Assembly (NCBI RefSeq): GCF_003934165.1
Contig: NZ_ML133510.1
Location: forward strand, 30,810 to 94,809
From: Borborobacter arsenicus
Lineage (GTDB): Bacteria; Pseudomonadota; Alphaproteobacteria; Rhizobiales; Rhizobiaceae
Length of the DNA stretch: 64,000 bases
Direction: 5' to 3'
Shown piece after piece: positions 63,625 to 64,000 of this stretch. Under the pieces are notes generated by a model. That model saw only the letters and a list, made by a program, of their open reading frames with translations. It was not told the origin of the DNA and did not search any database. The position numbers and the translations under genes are program-made. Each line of letters begins with the position of its first letter. The stretch's first letter is position 1.

Positions 63625-64000
63625 ACGGTAGTGCCACAAGAGTCCTGATCGTCGAAGACGAGCCGCCGATCCGCCGCCTGCTGCGCACCAGTCTCGCCTC
63701 ACAAGGCTTTTTGGTGACGGAGGCAGCAACAGGTCGCAGCGCGCTCGCCGAAATCGAGCGAGCCGAGCCTGACCTGGTCATTCTTGACCTCGGCTTGCCC
63801 GACATTGAAGGGAGTGAGTTGATCCGCGAGCTGCGGAACCAGGGCTCCTCGGTGCCGATCCTGGTTTTGTCCAGCCGCGCTGACGAGCCGGGCAAGGTGG
63901 AAGCGCTCGATCTCGGCGCCGATGATTATGTGACCAAGCCCTTCGGCACCGACGAATTGCTGGCCAGAATAAGAACCGCGCTGCGCCATCGTCTTCAGCG
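63621..64000 (+). CDS. kdpE: response regulator KdpE (5' part, cut by the window end)
   Basis: The first 126 codons of an OmpR-family regulator are present. The receiver domain has acidic residues E12-D13, phosphoacceptor D56 in VILDLGLPD and K in VTKPFGTDELLARI. The DNA-binding domain lies beyond base 64000. The ATG overlaps the kdpD stop. It would activate the kdp operon upstream. Confidence 0.95.
   Translation, partial: MNGSATRVLIVEDEPPIRRLLRTSLASQGFLVTEAATGRSALAEIERAEPDLVILDLGLPDIEGSELIRELRNQGSSVPILVLSSRADEPGKVEALDLGADDYVTKPFGTDELLARIRTALRHRLQ

Overview
The window is a GC-rich (roughly 60-65 % by eye), gene-dense stretch of chromosome from an alphaproteobacterium. It most likely belongs to the order Rhizobiales (Hyphomicrobiales), close to Mesorhizobium or other Phyllobacteriaceae. 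This rests on a 180-kDa-type NAD-glutamate dehydrogenase, an Usg-family protein, an atpHAGDC operon whose beta subunit has an Ala/Lys/Pro-rich N-terminal extension, an SDHAF4/DUF1674 protein, leuS followed by lptE, and heparinase II/III next to rsmB and purH. The placement comes from gene content and style; no search was run. I see no prophage, transposase, integrase, CRISPR array or rRNA operon.

Layout. (1) 1-4012: a + strand operon with the tail of a probable ABC ATPase, an ABC permease, an FAH-family hydrolase, an oxalate-CoA-ligase-like synthetase and a ketopantoate-reductase-like enzyme, all overlapping or nearly touching. (2) 4040-4258: a small transcription unit whose 23-codon ORF is preceded by a 15-base perfect complement of the 16S rRNA 3' end, with hairpins and a strong terminator. 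(3) 4281-6678: minus-strand TadG/VWA protein, SNase-like protein and SDHAF4-like protein. (4) 6788-12754: htpX, rsmB, heparinase-like and purH on +. (5) 12791-19002: UMF1/Atg22-type transporter translationally coupled behind NAD-glutamate dehydrogenase. (6) 19119-21052: AhpD-like protein, DUF488 protein and a LysR regulator. (7) 21075-25600: an assimilatory sulfite reduction operon (sulfurtransferase, cysJ-type flavoprotein, cysI-type hemoprotein). (8) 25856-30390: acs, usg, a LivK-type binding protein and a YggS protein. (9) 30538-37224: leuS, lptE, transaldolase-like, priA and a small membrane protein. (10) 37461-42626: the F1 ATP synthase operon atpHAGDC, with an inverted heptamer-repeat element between atpD and atpC. 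(11) 42819-50742: typA, an M3 peptidase, a MarR/MFS efflux pair, a small secreted protein, beta-carbonic anhydrase and pyridoxal kinase. (12) 50747-55318: a small membrane protein, a LemA-TPM-TPM cluster, GNAT, ppa, DUF167 and YggT. (13) 55412-55532: tRNA-Ala(CGC) with a near-consensus promoter. (14) 55853-64000: a complete Kdp potassium system (a 27-aa KdpF-like peptide, kdpF, kdpA, kdpB, kdpC, an EIIA-Ntr-like gene, kdpD and the start of kdpE).

Most of the window is ordinary core metabolism. The items that deserve attention are the small leader-like transcription unit at 4040-4258, the EIIA-Ntr-like gene built into the kdp operon between kdpC and kdpD, and the inverted heptamer-repeat hairpin that splits atpD from atpC and leaves atpC without an evident Shine-Dalgarno sequence. 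Start codons were chosen from Shine-Dalgarno spacing and overlap with neighbours; where this differs from the longest open frame the entry says so.
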